Positions 1 to 9,078 are shown, numbered from the stretch's first letter. The stretch: 64,000 nt of DNA from Haloterrigena alkaliphila (GCF_017352155.2 NZ_CP071462.1:2542001-2606000); one strand, 5' to 3'. Program-made: numbers and translations. Notes: generated by a model not told the origin, from the sequence alone.

Positions 1-285
1 CTCCTGTTCCGAAAAATCGAATCCACCGCTATCAGCGAAGATGATGGTGTCTTCTGGAACGTCCATCTCTTCGCGGAGGGCCACACCATTCGTTAGCCGA
101 TTCCACATCGGGTCCCGGTTCCGTATCGATCGAGCGTTAATCATCGCCGCGGAAAACTCCGGGATAGTGCCGACGTACTTGGGAGTGTTATCACTCGATC
201 GCTTCCCCACGTTCCTAACTGGGAAGAGAACTGGTGTATCCAGTTCTCCGTGGGGAAGATCGAGTTTCCGTTGTCTGTACAGCAT
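1..285 (-). CDS. TGT-superfamily protein (second DpdA/ArcTGT-like), N-terminal part cut by window edge
   Basis: An open frame runs off the left edge; 95 codons are visible from ATG 285. It starts like a tRNA-guanine transglycosylase: a short beta-rich start with PHGELDTPVLFPVRNVGK (residues 11-28), then FADSGGFD at 83-90, the TGT base-exchange motif whose Asp (D85) is the general acid/base Asp in the family. TGT enzymes swap guanine for a 7-deazaguanine base in tRNA, or in DNA for DpdA. It lies 97 bases downstream of the dpdA gene on the same strand, so co-transcription is likely. GGGAGGG directly abuts the ATG, too close for a normal Shine-Dalgarno site, so the exact start is uncertain. It could be a second DNA transglycosylase (DpdA2-like) or a stray tRNA enzyme; the catalytic second half lies outside the window. 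Confidence 0.72.
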   Translation of the reverse strand, partial: MLYRQRKLDLPHGELDTPVLFPVRNVGKRSSDNTPKYVGTIPEFSAAMINARSIRNRDPMWNRLTNGVALREEMDVPEDTIIFADSGGFDFSEQE

Positions 286-382
286 CCCTCCCGCTCGGAT
301 ATGCTGTTATCTTACTTAGATAATGGGGCGATAGACGATCAGAAGAGGTGAAGTATAGAGGTTCGCCTTAGTAATTTCTCGT

Positions 383-3286
383 CTAATACTTCTCGAAGGC
401 CATCTGAGTAGGTTCCTCTTCTACACGACGACAGAGGCCCTCAATCGCTTCAGGTTCCAGTGATTCGACACTGTCTATACGGTGTGCGAAATTCTTCATA
501 TAGTGTCCTTTCAACCCTACTACGATTGTGCCGTGGTTTTTCGCGTCTTCTGTGCGGGCAGGCACTGACACGATATTATCGAACTGGTCGTCGACGAGTT
601 CCCGGTTGAAGACGACTCCAATACGATCAGAACGAACGTCCTGGACCATATTATCGATGTCAATGCTGGTGTAGTAATCCTTCCCGAGAGTGAAGAAGAC
701 TACATCGTAGTCTGACTCGTTCAGCACCTGCTCTAAGTCGGCCTGAATGCTGAGTTGTTTAGATCGCTCCCTGATGTCGGCAACGCCCATCGAGCTGAAC
801 GTCACTTCGTATGGCGGCAACGGTTCGTCCTCGGAAACGAGGCCGAAGCCTGCACTTATGAAGTACCGCTCGACATCGTGACCTTCTCCTTTGAGCCGTC
901 TAACCGCTTCCTTCACGAACTCCTGCTGTCGGCCCGTGTAGAGATCCTTGGCGTTGATTGCAGGAACATTATCGCGCTCCAAGAGCTCTTCTCTCGAGAA
1001 TTGGAGCGTCTCTTTATCATCGAAGACGGGTGCACCTTCGGGGATGTCCTTCGAGCCAGAACATTGGTCGATAACCAAAATGTCGAGCCCATCCTGGACG
1101 TTGATTTTGGGTGGGTGAGGCAGGAAGTCATCCCCAGCTATGTAATTCTCTCCGCACGCTTCCAAAGCATTCTGGCGCAGTTTCGATGGATCTTGGAACG
1201 TCTGGATTGTGCAGTTACTTTCCTCCACGGCATCTACGATGTGCTCGTCGATTTCTCCGTCAGGTGTGTGGAGGAACACCTTCTGGTATCGCTCTGCTTG
1301 CTGACCAAGGTTTTCAGCCATGCGACTCCGGGCAAGCGAAACGCCGGTGGGGGTCTTGTCCCACCACTCTCGTACACCGCCGGCGTCCAAAACGCCAACT
1401 TCGGCAACTGGGAGATCATGCACCTGCTGCCAGAAGTCAGGATGCTCGGCTCGAAGGTAGTCCTCGATAGTTTCGTAGCCGTTCAGAGATGCCGTACCTC
1501 GAGTTCCGATGAGGATTTTCGGTAGCTCGTCGGTGAATTCGTCGTAGAACCGTCGGGTGTTATGGAATCCACGTCGACGGTTGCGGTCGTTACCACGGAA
1601 GATACAGACCTCAATACTGTTCTCGGTACAGATCGAGCAATCGCACTTCTCCCAAGGTCGGTTTTGCAGTGTACGCTGGTACTCTTCTAAGAGGTCTTCG
1701 TCGCCGATCCACGTCGCGTAATCGCGAACGACGGTCCAAATCGCGTCATAAGTAGTTTCAGGATCGTCGTTTTCAAGGATGGTAGTCATACGCGGGAAAG
1801 GCTCGAACTCCTGCTGTGCGACGGTTAGTAGATCAGAATACTCTTCGAAGCTAACCGGGTCCTCGGGATCGTCTTTCCGAAGAAGCTTGACCAGCTTTCC
1901 TCGAAGATTGTCGCTGAAACTCGCTTGTAGCTCTCGGGCGTACTCGAAATCGTCTCTAAAAGCGGTTTCGACTTCTTGGAGTAGCGAAGCGTCGTATTGC
2001 TCGTCGTGACGGTGTTCACGCAGATATTCTCGAGTGGCTGGAAGGACCTTTTCTGCTTTCTTTTGCCACTCATAGAGCGCGTCAACGATGGGTTCCTCAG
2101 AATCGAAGGCTCTCAACGCAACTAGCGTCTCGCGGCCTCGAAGGGACTTCTCCACGGCCTCTGCAAGAGAATCGCGGTTAGATGGGTAACGCACCCGAAT
2201 CGCGTCGTATCGCTCGTTGTTGTCAAGCCGGTAATTCTGCCCTCCTGTCCATGCCGAACGGAGCATACTCGCACTATCGAAACTGGTCATCCCCGATCGA
2301 CCGACCGTCTCGAATCCTTCGCTCTTCGCAAACCCGAAGACGTGCGAGTCAATGCGAGTGTTATTCTCGCGTTCAAACTCCTTTACAGACTTTCCGACGC
2401 CCTTCACGATTTGCCTGACGTCATGGATGGGACTGCCAGCGACGCCACCGATACCGAGATAATCGTATCCAATGTCGAGCACTTCTTCCGTGGCCTCGAT
2501 ATACGTCTCGGGGTTCCAGCCCTGGATCGCTACCATTAGCCGGAACGGGTAGTTACCTCGGTGGTACAGGTCGTACATCTCCTGAGCGTTCCGGAGAGTA
2601 AGCTCGTAGCGGAATGCTGCGTCGTCCTCTCGGTACACCGCTCTGGGATCGCGAGCCAATCGCGCAAGTACCGTATCGACGTCACCCTGGAAGTCTTCTG
2701 GAGCAAAGGCCTCGACCTCCTTCTTCGATTGAGTACAGATGGTCGGTTCGTACTCCTCGACGTAAGTAGGCCATTCGTTGGGCCACTCGTCGACCATCAA
2801 ATCGACGACGTCAGTCAGTGCGTCTGGGATGTCACTCTTCTTGAAATCGGTATGGAAGGCGCGTTCGTCGAGGTACAGACGACCCTTGTCTTTCCCCGAG
2901 CCCAAAACGAGGTGATCGATAGTAACGCCGACTGTGACCTCCAGCGTTTCGTAGAAGTCGAGCATCTCGGCGTTCCCGTACGGAGGGAACGGGAGTGACT
3001 TGTAGCCCCACGCGCCGCAGTCGCTGATCGTAGGAAGCCATTCTGGAACGGACAACACCGGGTCATCGTAGACCCCGTACTCGGCGAGACGATTTGCTTT
3101 GCGAGTCGTCTCTTCGACTTGTTCACGCGAAATTAGCACGCCATCGATCGGGGTTGTGTCGCGCTCGAAAATGTCCCAGATGTAATCTAGATCCCGCTCC
3201 TGACGGTCGAGAGTAGAGAGTTCGTCGTGTCGGAAATCGTAGTGGGAATCGACCGCGTCGTCCCACTCAGGAACGTAAAATCTCAC
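383..3286 (-). CDS. dpdA: DpdA-like DNA guanine transglycosylase with fused C-terminal CSGSKD domain
   Basis: 967 aa, GTG start. TGT-like fold: SDCGAWGY at about 88-95 replaces the DSGGFQ loop, IGIGGVAGSP-type loop at about 277-286, and SFDSASMLRSAW at 335-346 carries the presumed nucleophile D337. The zinc site CDCSIC (C548, C550, C553) with H575 in RRGFHNTRRF is typical of DpdA and TGT. DpdA exchanges guanine in DNA for preQ0. About 240 residues are fused at the end: QCSGSKD (741-747), KDLYTGR (780-786) and SAGFGLVSEDEPLPPYEVTF (811-830), matching the YaaA/DUF6884-like pattern as I remember it. The TGT assignment is firm from motifs. DNA rather than tRNA as substrate is inferred from the FDS motif, the diverged DCGAW loop and the dpd-type neighbours. 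The tRNA-binding PUA domain of archaeal TGT was not seen. Confidence 0.85.
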   Translation of the reverse strand: MRFYVPEWDDAVDSHYDFRHDELSTLDRQERDLDYIWDIFERDTTPIDGVLISREQVEETTRKANRLAEYGVYDDPVLSVPEWLPTISDCGAWGYKSLPFPPYGNAEMLDFYETLEVTVGVTIDHLVLGSGKDKGRLYLDERAFHTDFKKSDIPDALTDVVDLMVDEWPNEWPTYVEEYEPTICTQSKKEVEAFAPEDFQGDVDTVLARLARDPRAVYREDDAAFRYELTLRNAQEMYDLYHRGNYPFRLMVAIQGWNPETYIEATEEVLDIGYDYLGIGGVAGSPIHDVRQIVKGVGKSVKEFERENNTRIDSHVFGFAKSEGFETVGRSGMTSFDSASMLRSAWTGGQNYRLDNNERYDAIRVRYPSNRDSLAEAVEKSLRGRETLVALRAFDSEEPIVDALYEWQKKAEKVLPATREYLREHRHDEQYDASLLQEVETAFRDDFEYARELQASFSDNLRGKLVKLLRKDDPEDPVSFEEYSDLLTVAQQEFEPFPRMTTILENDDPETTYDAIWTVVRDYATWIGDEDLLEEYQRTLQNRPWEKCDCSICTENSIEVCIFRGNDRNRRRGFHNTRRFYDEFTDELPKILIGTRGTASLNGYETIEDYLRAEHPDFWQQVHDLPVAEVGVLDAGGVREWWDKTPTGVSLARSRMAENLGQQAERYQKVFLHTPDGEIDEHIVDAVEESNCTIQTFQDPSKLRQNALEACGENYIAGDDFLPHPPKINVQDGLDILVIDQCSGSKDIPEGAPVFDDKETLQFSREELLERDNVPAINAKDLYTGRQQEFVKEAVRRLKGEGHDVERYFISAGFGLVSEDEPLPPYEVTFSSMGVADIRERSKQLSIQADLEQVLNESDYDVVFFTLGKDYYTSIDIDNMVQDVRSDRIGVVFNRELVDDQFDNIVSVPARTEDAKNHGTIVVGLKGHYMKNFAHRIDSVESLEPEAIEGLCRRVEEEPTQMAFEKY

Positions 3287-3540
3287 AGATTCTATTCACC
3301 GTCTTACGCTAAGTTGGTTCCTCCTTATGAATCTCCCTTTCCGCTTCGTCGAAGTGTAGTTCCGGAACGGATGAAAATATTATCACGTTAGGACGTACCC
3401 GAGCCCGAGGTGGGCTTTTCTGGTCTTGTTGAAACCCACAGCAGGTGATGGAGATTAGCGGTCGTGCTGTATAGAGCGCACATGTCGGTTATAGAGTAGG
3501 ACGTCATCGATCGTCGGGAGAATCACTAAGTGCAGATTGG

Positions 3541-4725
3541 TTATTCAACTATCTGAACTGCCTCTTCCGTCGGCTCAATACGACTATTTTTGTTCCGATG
3601 GTAGTAGTCCTCCAGATGCTGAGAAAGGTACTCCCATGCCTCTTTTCCTGTCTCGAGACCCCAAGAAGAAGCAAGTTCCCCATTCGATGTTGGCGCCAAG
3701 CGAACAATATCTGCCACTCGTTCCTGTTCCTGCTCCGAGAGCTCACGTCTCGCCGAAGAACCAGCACTCACCGAACCAGAGTCATCTGTCATTGGTGCCG
3801 GTACCTGCTGCGACTCAGAACCACTCTGCGTAGATTGTGAATCGTCCTCCGTAGTCTGCGTCGAAGCCGGGGTGTCTTCCACAGACGCGAGCGCTTGCAA
3901 CGGTGTTTCTTCTGGGACTTCGTCCATCAATTCCTGCGCGATAAGCGAAAGCATCTGCTGCTGCCTCTCCGGAGTGATCGAGAACTCATATCGAATCTTT
4001 TCCTTCACAACCCCATCGGTCTGATGCCCCTCAAATACACTATGAGTATAAGACACCCGCTGAATATCCACCTGCCCGGGGAGGTTCGGTGCGACCGTTA
4101 TCCCAAGCGTCCATGATTTCGGTTCAAGTTTACTGTAGTTGGTGGAGAACTGTGGAGATAGCTGCGTATCACGTTGGTCTACACTGGGCGGAATATCTGT
4201 TTCTGTCGATGCTAAATCATGAGTCGGTGAATACGTTTGCCCGTCACTCCCGACGAATTTCGTTTTACTGAGTCCGTTCCACTTTTGCACGTACTCGGAA
4301 GTGTTCTCGATGCGAGTTACACAGAGAAACCGGTCCTCAGTCTGGATAGAATCAATCTCATGAGGCCAAGCGAGTGGTTCGATGTCGGTTCGGAACAGTC
4401 CGATAAGAGACACGCGCAGCGGGCCCTTCTCGACTGTCAAGTCATCTGCAAGCGTGCCCTCTATCGACGCTACGCTAACGGGTGTACCGAGCGCCGCGAG
4501 TCCACGAGCAAACCCACTGAACGTACTTGTACCGTCCGCAGTACCAGCAGTTGGGTCACCGTTCTGTATCTGCTTGTACGCATCCCGAATCTCTTGGAAA
4601 CGCTCCTTGCTTCCACCCTGATCTGGATGGTGTTCCTTTACCAGCGCTCGATATGCAGCTTCAACAACTACCTCATTTGCATTTTTTGTTATTCCGAGGA
4701 CATTGTACGGGTTGGGCATACGCAT
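3541..4725 (-). CDS. J-domain protein with C-terminal haloarchaeal winged-helix-like segment
   Basis: 394 aa. Residues about 4-57 form a J domain: NPYNVLGI, AAYRALVKEHHPDQGG (intact HPD) and RFQEIRDAYKQIQ. A J domain stimulates Hsp70/DnaK, but the zinc and substrate-binding regions of true DnaJ are missing. The middle (about 90-250) is beta-rich, with FLCVTRIENTSEYVQKW and SWTLGITVAPNLPGQVDI, resembling DUF4352-type immunoglobulin-like domains. A Ser/Thr/Gln-rich linker follows (about 275-325). The last 65 residues (ERVADIVRLAPTSNGELASSW, then a helical end) look like a small winged helix. It sits upstream of dpdA on the same strand with a gap of about 250 bp, so it may be part of the island's machinery. 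Start at 4725 or the in-frame ATG two codons on. Confidence 0.75.
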   Translation of the reverse strand: MRMPNPYNVLGITKNANEVVVEAAYRALVKEHHPDQGGSKERFQEIRDAYKQIQNGDPTAGTADGTSTFSGFARGLAALGTPVSVASIEGTLADDLTVEKGPLRVSLIGLFRTDIEPLAWPHEIDSIQTEDRFLCVTRIENTSEYVQKWNGLSKTKFVGSDGQTYSPTHDLASTETDIPPSVDQRDTQLSPQFSTNYSKLEPKSWTLGITVAPNLPGQVDIQRVSYTHSVFEGHQTDGVVKEKIRYEFSITPERQQQMLSLIAQELMDEVPEETPLQALASVEDTPASTQTTEDDSQSTQSGSESQQVPAPMTDDSGSVSAGSSARRELSEQEQERVADIVRLAPTSNGELASSWGLETGKEAWEYLSQHLEDYYHRNKNSRIEPTEEAVQIVE

Positions 4726-5142
4726 CGATACGAGTCAATCAAGAAATTTGTTTTCCTTCTTATAGATGCACGGCTATCTAACGACCGCATTGCTCTAACC
4801 GGCTGAAACAAACGATGACTTCTTACTGACCAAACGCGCTGTATTCAGCATACCATTCCTAGCAACTGGAGAGTGTTTCGACAGAATCAGGATCCTCCAA
4901 GAGAGGCGAACCCCAAAGCTTGGTTTGTTGGCCACTGAGCCGATTTACCTACGGTTAAGACGGTTCCCGACCTACACGTTTTTGACGCGCGGTGGTCCAC
5001 AGAAGTGGGCCCGGTGGTGAAGACACCGAACCCGCGCTGTCTGGAGCAGACAGCATGTACATAGTCGAGGACGATTCGCAAAAGTCCGACGATGGAATAG
5101 TAGATGCAACTATCGCATTGCCCTCAACGGAGGTGGAGAAGA
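4726..5142. other. 417-bp intergenic region with a micro-ORF
   Basis: The space between the divergent J-domain gene and the winged-helix gene. The only coding candidate is the 32-codon micro-ORF at 5055. No tRNA, repeat array or IS end was seen. Promoters for both flanking genes must lie here; no single convincing TATA box could be chosen. Confidence 0.5.
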
Positions 5143-5153
5143 ATGGCAGCTAA
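5055..5153 (+). CDS. micro-ORF overlapping the start of the winged-helix gene
   Basis: A 32-codon ATG frame beginning MYIVEDDSQKSDDG and ending EVEKNGS. Its stop (5151-5153) lies inside the next gene, so the ATG at 5143 is overlapped by 11 bases. The acidic composition looks haloarchaeal. The overlap suggests translational coupling or a leader peptide for the downstream regulator. It may also be a chance frame; no family was recognised. Confidence 0.35.
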   Translation: MYIVEDDSQKSDDGIVDATIALPSTEVEKNGS

Positions 5154-5496
5154 GAGTGACGTCGACACCCGACCGGCTTCGGTTCACAAACTCCTCGGCA
5201 ACGAACGGCGTAACCTGCTCATTCGGTACCTCTCTCTGTTCGAGGAGAACGCCTCTGTAACAGTCCGTCACATCGCGAGGGTCATTCGAGGGATAGAGAC
5301 CGGAACTCCGCCCACTCAGGTCAGTACAGGCGATTACGAATCAGCCTACAACGGACTGATCCAAACGCACCTCCCGAAACTCAGCGCGAAGGGCTTGATT
5401 GAGTACGATGAATCAGCGAAGGAGGTAGTGGTAACCCCCCGTCTCCAGAGGTACGCATCGATCTCTGTGCTCGCTCAACTTGCCATCTCGGTCTAA
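5143..5496 (+). CDS. winged-helix protein, DUF7344-like
   Basis: 117 aa from the ATG at 5143, chosen because GGAGGTG lies 8 bases upstream and the longer reading (from 5104) has an atypical Cys/Trp/Arg-rich start. The sequence ASVHKLLGNERRNLLIRYLSL, then HLPKLSAKGLIEYDESAKEV, is the pattern of haloarchaeal one-domain winged-helix proteins (DUF7344 type): a helix pair with the NERR signature and a beta wing at 'GLIEYDE'. The predicted role is DNA binding and transcriptional control. It lies within the dpd-like island but points away from dpdA; its target is unknown. The large palindromes at 6.4-6.7 kb are candidate sites, purely by position. Confidence 0.72.
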   Translation: MAAKSDVDTRPASVHKLLGNERRNLLIRYLSLFEENASVTVRHIARVIRGIETGTPPTQVSTGDYESAYNGLIQTHLPKLSAKGLIEYDESAKEVVVTPRLQRYASISVLAQLAISV

Positions 5497-5750
5497 GGTC
5501 ACCTCTTCAGAATAAAGTAAGTCACCAGTCTACGCGGCCAATATCTTTATCTCTTGACCGCATCTGATCCAGTGGACGACGGTCTACCGCGTAGTGGGAT
5601 GCGTGGTATGCTCTAAAATTACGTCGTCCCCACCTGGGAAGCTTGGGAGTTGCCATCCTCCATCGGTGGCACGAACTTCCCTTTTGAAATAGTGACACAG
5701 CGCCGCCAAAGTAGCCGGTATTAATTTGTGTGAACACAGAACACTCGACC

Positions 5751-6017
5751 ATGCCAAGAATCTCTCAGTCAACCACGCTGGAACAAGTTGAACACATTCT
5801 CGGGAGTGGATCTGGGATCCTTGATTTTGCAGTTGAAGGCGAGAATGACTACTACACATGGGAGGATGGTGAAGATGCGAATTGGGAGATAGAGGACGTT
5901 GACTGCGTCAAAAACGTTGAAGAAGATCGGTTCATCATGTTCCCTGAAGGAGATTCATTCACGTGTGAGGTCGAAACCGAAGAGGATGAGAGTCGAGTTC
6001 GCTGCTGGTGCGAATGA
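5751..6017 (+). CDS. small very acidic hypothetical protein
   Basis: 88 aa from the ATG at 5751 (MPRISQSTTLEQVEHIL); seven in-frame codons upstream could extend it to 5730. Rich in Asp and Glu, with WEDGEDANWEIEDVD in the middle and a Cys/Trp-containing end (RVRCWCE). No membrane segment or known domain seen. The acidic composition and continuous frame fit a real haloarchaeal protein. It lies alone after the winged-helix gene, before the long AT-rich spacer. Function unknown. Confidence 0.5.
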   Translation: MPRISQSTTLEQVEHILGSGSGILDFAVEGENDYYTWEDGEDANWEIEDVDCVKNVEEDRFIMFPEGDSFTCEVETEEDESRVRCWCE

Positions 6018-7101
6018 CCAATTTTGTACGAGTTGGCTCTGATGAATCACTGGGCAGCGGCGACTTTCGGTAGGAAACCACGTCGCTCAAGACGTCACGC
6101 TGGAACGCTCTTGTGTGCAATCTCGAAGGATCCGTATTGGCGAGCCAATTAGACGTTCTCACGATGACTCCAACACACTAGACCCCTTGCAGTATGGCGA
6201 TTCGCCAAAACCTACGAGTTAATAATAGCAGTGGGGTCTGAAAACGCAGAAATAACAGATGGAGTTCAATTTGGTGGCCAATAGTGTATGGGTGTTTATG
6301 TAATACTGACAAACATCCTAATACCAGAATTTTCATACGATACCTCTTGCCACGTCCACCAATTCTCAAGGAATGTGTGCAACCTGCCCACATTATGATA
6401 ATCAGTCAAACTATTCCGGGCGCGAATTAAATCTGAGTTATAAAAACCATCTTATGTATAGTGAGCTACCTAGCACATGTCTGATTTTGAATATTGTGTT
6501 TCGGATTTCGTCTTGCGATTTCTAGAACTCTGTGGGCAATCTGCCCACATTACAGTAAAAATTCTCTCATGATGTGTGCCAAGCGTGCTGCATAATAGTA
6601 ATATTATTTATAATACGGGAGTTGATACACAGAATATCATTTGGATGATTTCAGAGTCGTCTCGATGGCCTGCGATTTTTAGACCGATGTGGGCAGTTTG
6701 CACACATTTGTGTCATCCCGAGAAGCTATATTTGTCACCAGCATCGTCTTTCGGCAGTTTTAGTGGGAAACAAAAACCCAAATCCTATTTCGGCCCCTAT
6801 AAACTCCTTAGAAAGTGTGAGGTCGACAATGGCAAAAATCGGCGTAACCTCTCACGCTTTTTCTCGCCATTAGATGGGATATTATCGTTTCTAATACGCT
6901 TATATAGCAAAAAGTGGAGTCGTGAGGGTGGTTTTGAGTCCGTAAGAACCCATGCCTATGAGCCATTAAGGCGACGAATCGACTGAGCCAACTTGCGAAG
7001 AACTTCAGTCGCCAGTTGGGCTATCTACATATTTGTACTACTTGTATACCAACGTATGTTTCTGAGGCAGAGATCCAAATGCGCTTGCTAGGCAGGACAA
7101 G
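6018..7101. other. 1.08-kb AT-rich spacer, no convincing gene
   Basis: This stretch separates the two halves of the island and is more AT-rich than the genes on either side. Short frames on both strands lack haloarchaeal composition. It holds three phased palindromes (6372-6708) and TATA-like strings near 6436 (ttataaaaa) and 6803 (ctataaac). It could hold promoters, an untranslated RNA or a replication/partition-type site; the sequence alone does not decide. Confidence 0.6.
6372..6708. repeat. three imperfect palindromes spaced exactly 157 bp apart
   Basis: Consensus TGTGGGCA-N3-TGCCCACA, flanked by AT on the left and T on the right. Copies lie at 6372-6394, 6531-6551 (perfect 8-bp arms) and 6687-6708; the first and third have one arm mismatch each. 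Their centres (6383, 6540, 6697) are 157 bp apart both times. Copies 2 and 3 also share TGCGATTT(C/T)TAGA just upstream, so the unit may be a decayed tandem repeat. The 19-bp palindrome with a 3-bp centre looks like a homodimeric DNA-binding site. Confidence 0.8.
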
Positions 7102-9078
7102 CTAGCTATAGTACGTTGGTACTAGCTGGTGATCGGGAATCTCTTGCAAGCGCTCAATCGATAATTCGTCAGCTGCCGAGATGTCCCATACGATGTCGAA
7201 GAATTCGACTGCGGCATCAACAAACTGCGTTCGTTCGGTGTAGATCCCACATTCGGGGTTCCAGTCGTAACTGTTCTCCATGAAGTTCGCAGACCCGAGG
7301 AGTGCTGCCCCTTCCTCCGGTGCACCGACCGTCTGGAGTTTGCCATGAATCCCGATTTCATTGAGATCGCGGAAGTCCATATCGGGCGTCACACGCTGGT
7401 GTTCCTTGAACCGCGAATAGGAACGCACCGTCACTCGATCACGATGTTCTTTGATCTCGCTCAGCAGGTTTCGTTGAAGCCGCCGCCACTCCCAGGGTTC
7501 CTTCGTATGGCGAGTGAGCAAACGAAGCTCGAAGCCATGTTCGAGAAGACGACGAATTTGGGCCACGTACTCGTTGAACGTGTCGTCGTCGAACGGTGTC
7601 ATGATGCGCAAAACCTTGTCCTCTATGTCGCGCTCGAGGCCGAGGCTGAACAAGCGGTCGGTCATTGCAGTGTACGGTTTCAGTCCCGACGAGCGCCTCT
7701 CATGCCAGCGGCGGAGACGTGCCCGTTCTCTACCGAGTCCACGTGAATCTCCGACGTAGGCGTCCATCTTTTGCTCTCCGAGAGCGTCCGGATCGACGAG
7801 CGTGTAGGTGAAGTAGGTCGGTGCGATCGCCCCGCTGTCGATCGACTCGTAGTCCTGAACCACCATCGACTCGGTCGCGACGGGGTCAGGCGGGAATGAC
7901 ACCGTCTCTTGAGAGAGGGTGTCGATGCGACTCTGAATGTCCGAACAGCGTTCCACGAGGTGTTTCGTATATTCGTCTCGTACAGCCTCGACATCGACAG
8001 CTTCTGGCACGGTCTCAAATTCGACGAGGCCGTCGCTGACCTCACACTCGACTCCCGGAACTGATGAAAGTGCTTGGTAGAGAGAGTACGGCGTTACGCT
8101 CGGCCACCGCTCAGTAACGAAGTGCACGTCGAACGTCGCCAGAACGGGGTATGCCGCAACAGTGGCGACGACTTTGAGAGCTGCCTCCCGTTCATCAGCG
8201 CTAAGATCCGCATCTTCCGATACATCGTCGAGTCCGACCGACTGGTCCGTGTTGACCCTCTCTAAGTCGGCCTCAGTTGATGGCACCAGCAGTGATCGCA
8301 CTTGGTCGAATTCGTCCTCGTATTCCTGCCGCTGGTTACGGACTGCGTCTTCGACTTCCGTTTCATCGACTGTGATCGCTTGCGTACTGGCGAGGTTTGC
8401 TACCTCGGCCATCTCCAGTTCTCCCTTCGTCGGAGTTGTTCCAATTAATCGCTGCACGAGGTCTTCTAGACAGGCTGCGTCCGCAGATTCGACGACGCGA
8501 GAGAGGATGTCGCGATAGGCTTCTGCAACAACTGTCTCGGTAGACATTGTCTGCTGGGCCGACAGCGAACTGTCGATCCGTTCTCGATTGAGGTCGACGC
8601 TATCGGGATAGATAGTCATGAACCCGAGCGACCCTAAGAGGGGAGCAAGAACGGTTTCATCCCACTCGTCGGCGAGCAGGCTGTCGAGTTCGCGTCTCGG
8701 GACGTTATCCTCCTCGATTTCGTTGCACGAGCGAAGCACCATCTCAGCTGGCTGAAGCCGAGCGACAGTAGCTGTTCGGATGAACGGCTGTGGCTCGTCC
8801 GAGATTAGCACTACCATTCCCAGTAGCGAAATGGTGCTGTTGTCGACGAGACCGAGTTCGTCGAGCAGCCACTCGTGTATCGAGACGACGGGATCGCGGC
8901 CTCGTTCGTCATTCGTTCTGATAATTTCAGTCCGAACATGCGGTTCGAGGCGTTCCTGTATGGGCTCCCCAGTTGCTGTTGCGGCGAGTGCAGAGTACAC
9001 GCTCTCCGCTGAAAGCGCCCAGAGGCGCTCAGGTGACTGCGTTCGGAGTTCGTTCGCGGCGTTGAGTGGATTACTCAT
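7102..9078 (-). CDS. dpdK: DpdK-like phospholipase-D-fold protein
   Basis: 658 aa. The last 260 residues are PLD-like: a strand-rich stretch at DKVLRIMTPF and a long helix at NEYVAQIRRLLEHGFELRLLT, then IHGKLQTVG (H578, K580) followed by LLGSANFMENS and a downstream Asn/Glu (NPECGI), the H-K-N/S-E set of one PLD half-site. With one HKD motif, activity would need a dimer. The first 390 residues are helical and unrecognised. PLD proteins in defence islands are usually nucleases. It is the last gene of the operon: its ATGAGTAA start overlaps the preceding helicase stop by 8 bases. Its position after the DpdJ-type helicases is that of bacterial dpdK. Confidence 0.75.
   Translation of the reverse strand: MSNPLNAANELRTQSPERLWALSAESVYSALAATATGEPIQERLEPHVRTEIIRTNDERGRDPVVSIHEWLLDELGLVDNSTISLLGMVVLISDEPQPFIRTATVARLQPAEMVLRSCNEIEEDNVPRRELDSLLADEWDETVLAPLLGSLGFMTIYPDSVDLNRERIDSSLSAQQTMSTETVVAEAYRDILSRVVESADAACLEDLVQRLIGTTPTKGELEMAEVANLASTQAITVDETEVEDAVRNQRQEYEDEFDQVRSLLVPSTEADLERVNTDQSVGLDDVSEDADLSADEREAALKVVATVAAYPVLATFDVHFVTERWPSVTPYSLYQALSSVPGVECEVSDGLVEFETVPEAVDVEAVRDEYTKHLVERCSDIQSRIDTLSQETVSFPPDPVATESMVVQDYESIDSGAIAPTYFTYTLVDPDALGEQKMDAYVGDSRGLGRERARLRRWHERRSSGLKPYTAMTDRLFSLGLERDIEDKVLRIMTPFDDDTFNEYVAQIRRLLEHGFELRLLTRHTKEPWEWRRLQRNLLSEIKEHRDRVTVRSYSRFKEHQRVTPDMDFRDLNEIGIHGKLQTVGAPEEGAALLGSANFMENSYDWNPECGIYTERTQFVDAAVEFFDIVWDISAADELSIERLQEIPDHQLVPTYYS

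Noticed and set aside
6576-6986. 136-aa plus-strand ORF
   Set aside because: GTG start, Arg/Ser-rich and Cys-containing composition unlike acidic haloarchaeal proteins, lies across the palindrome spacer.
7047-7121. Inverted 10-bp repeat TACCAACGTA/TACGTTGGTA near the dpdK end
   Set aside because: One arm lies in the coding end of dpdK; a chance match or weak terminator is likely, so not listed as a feature.
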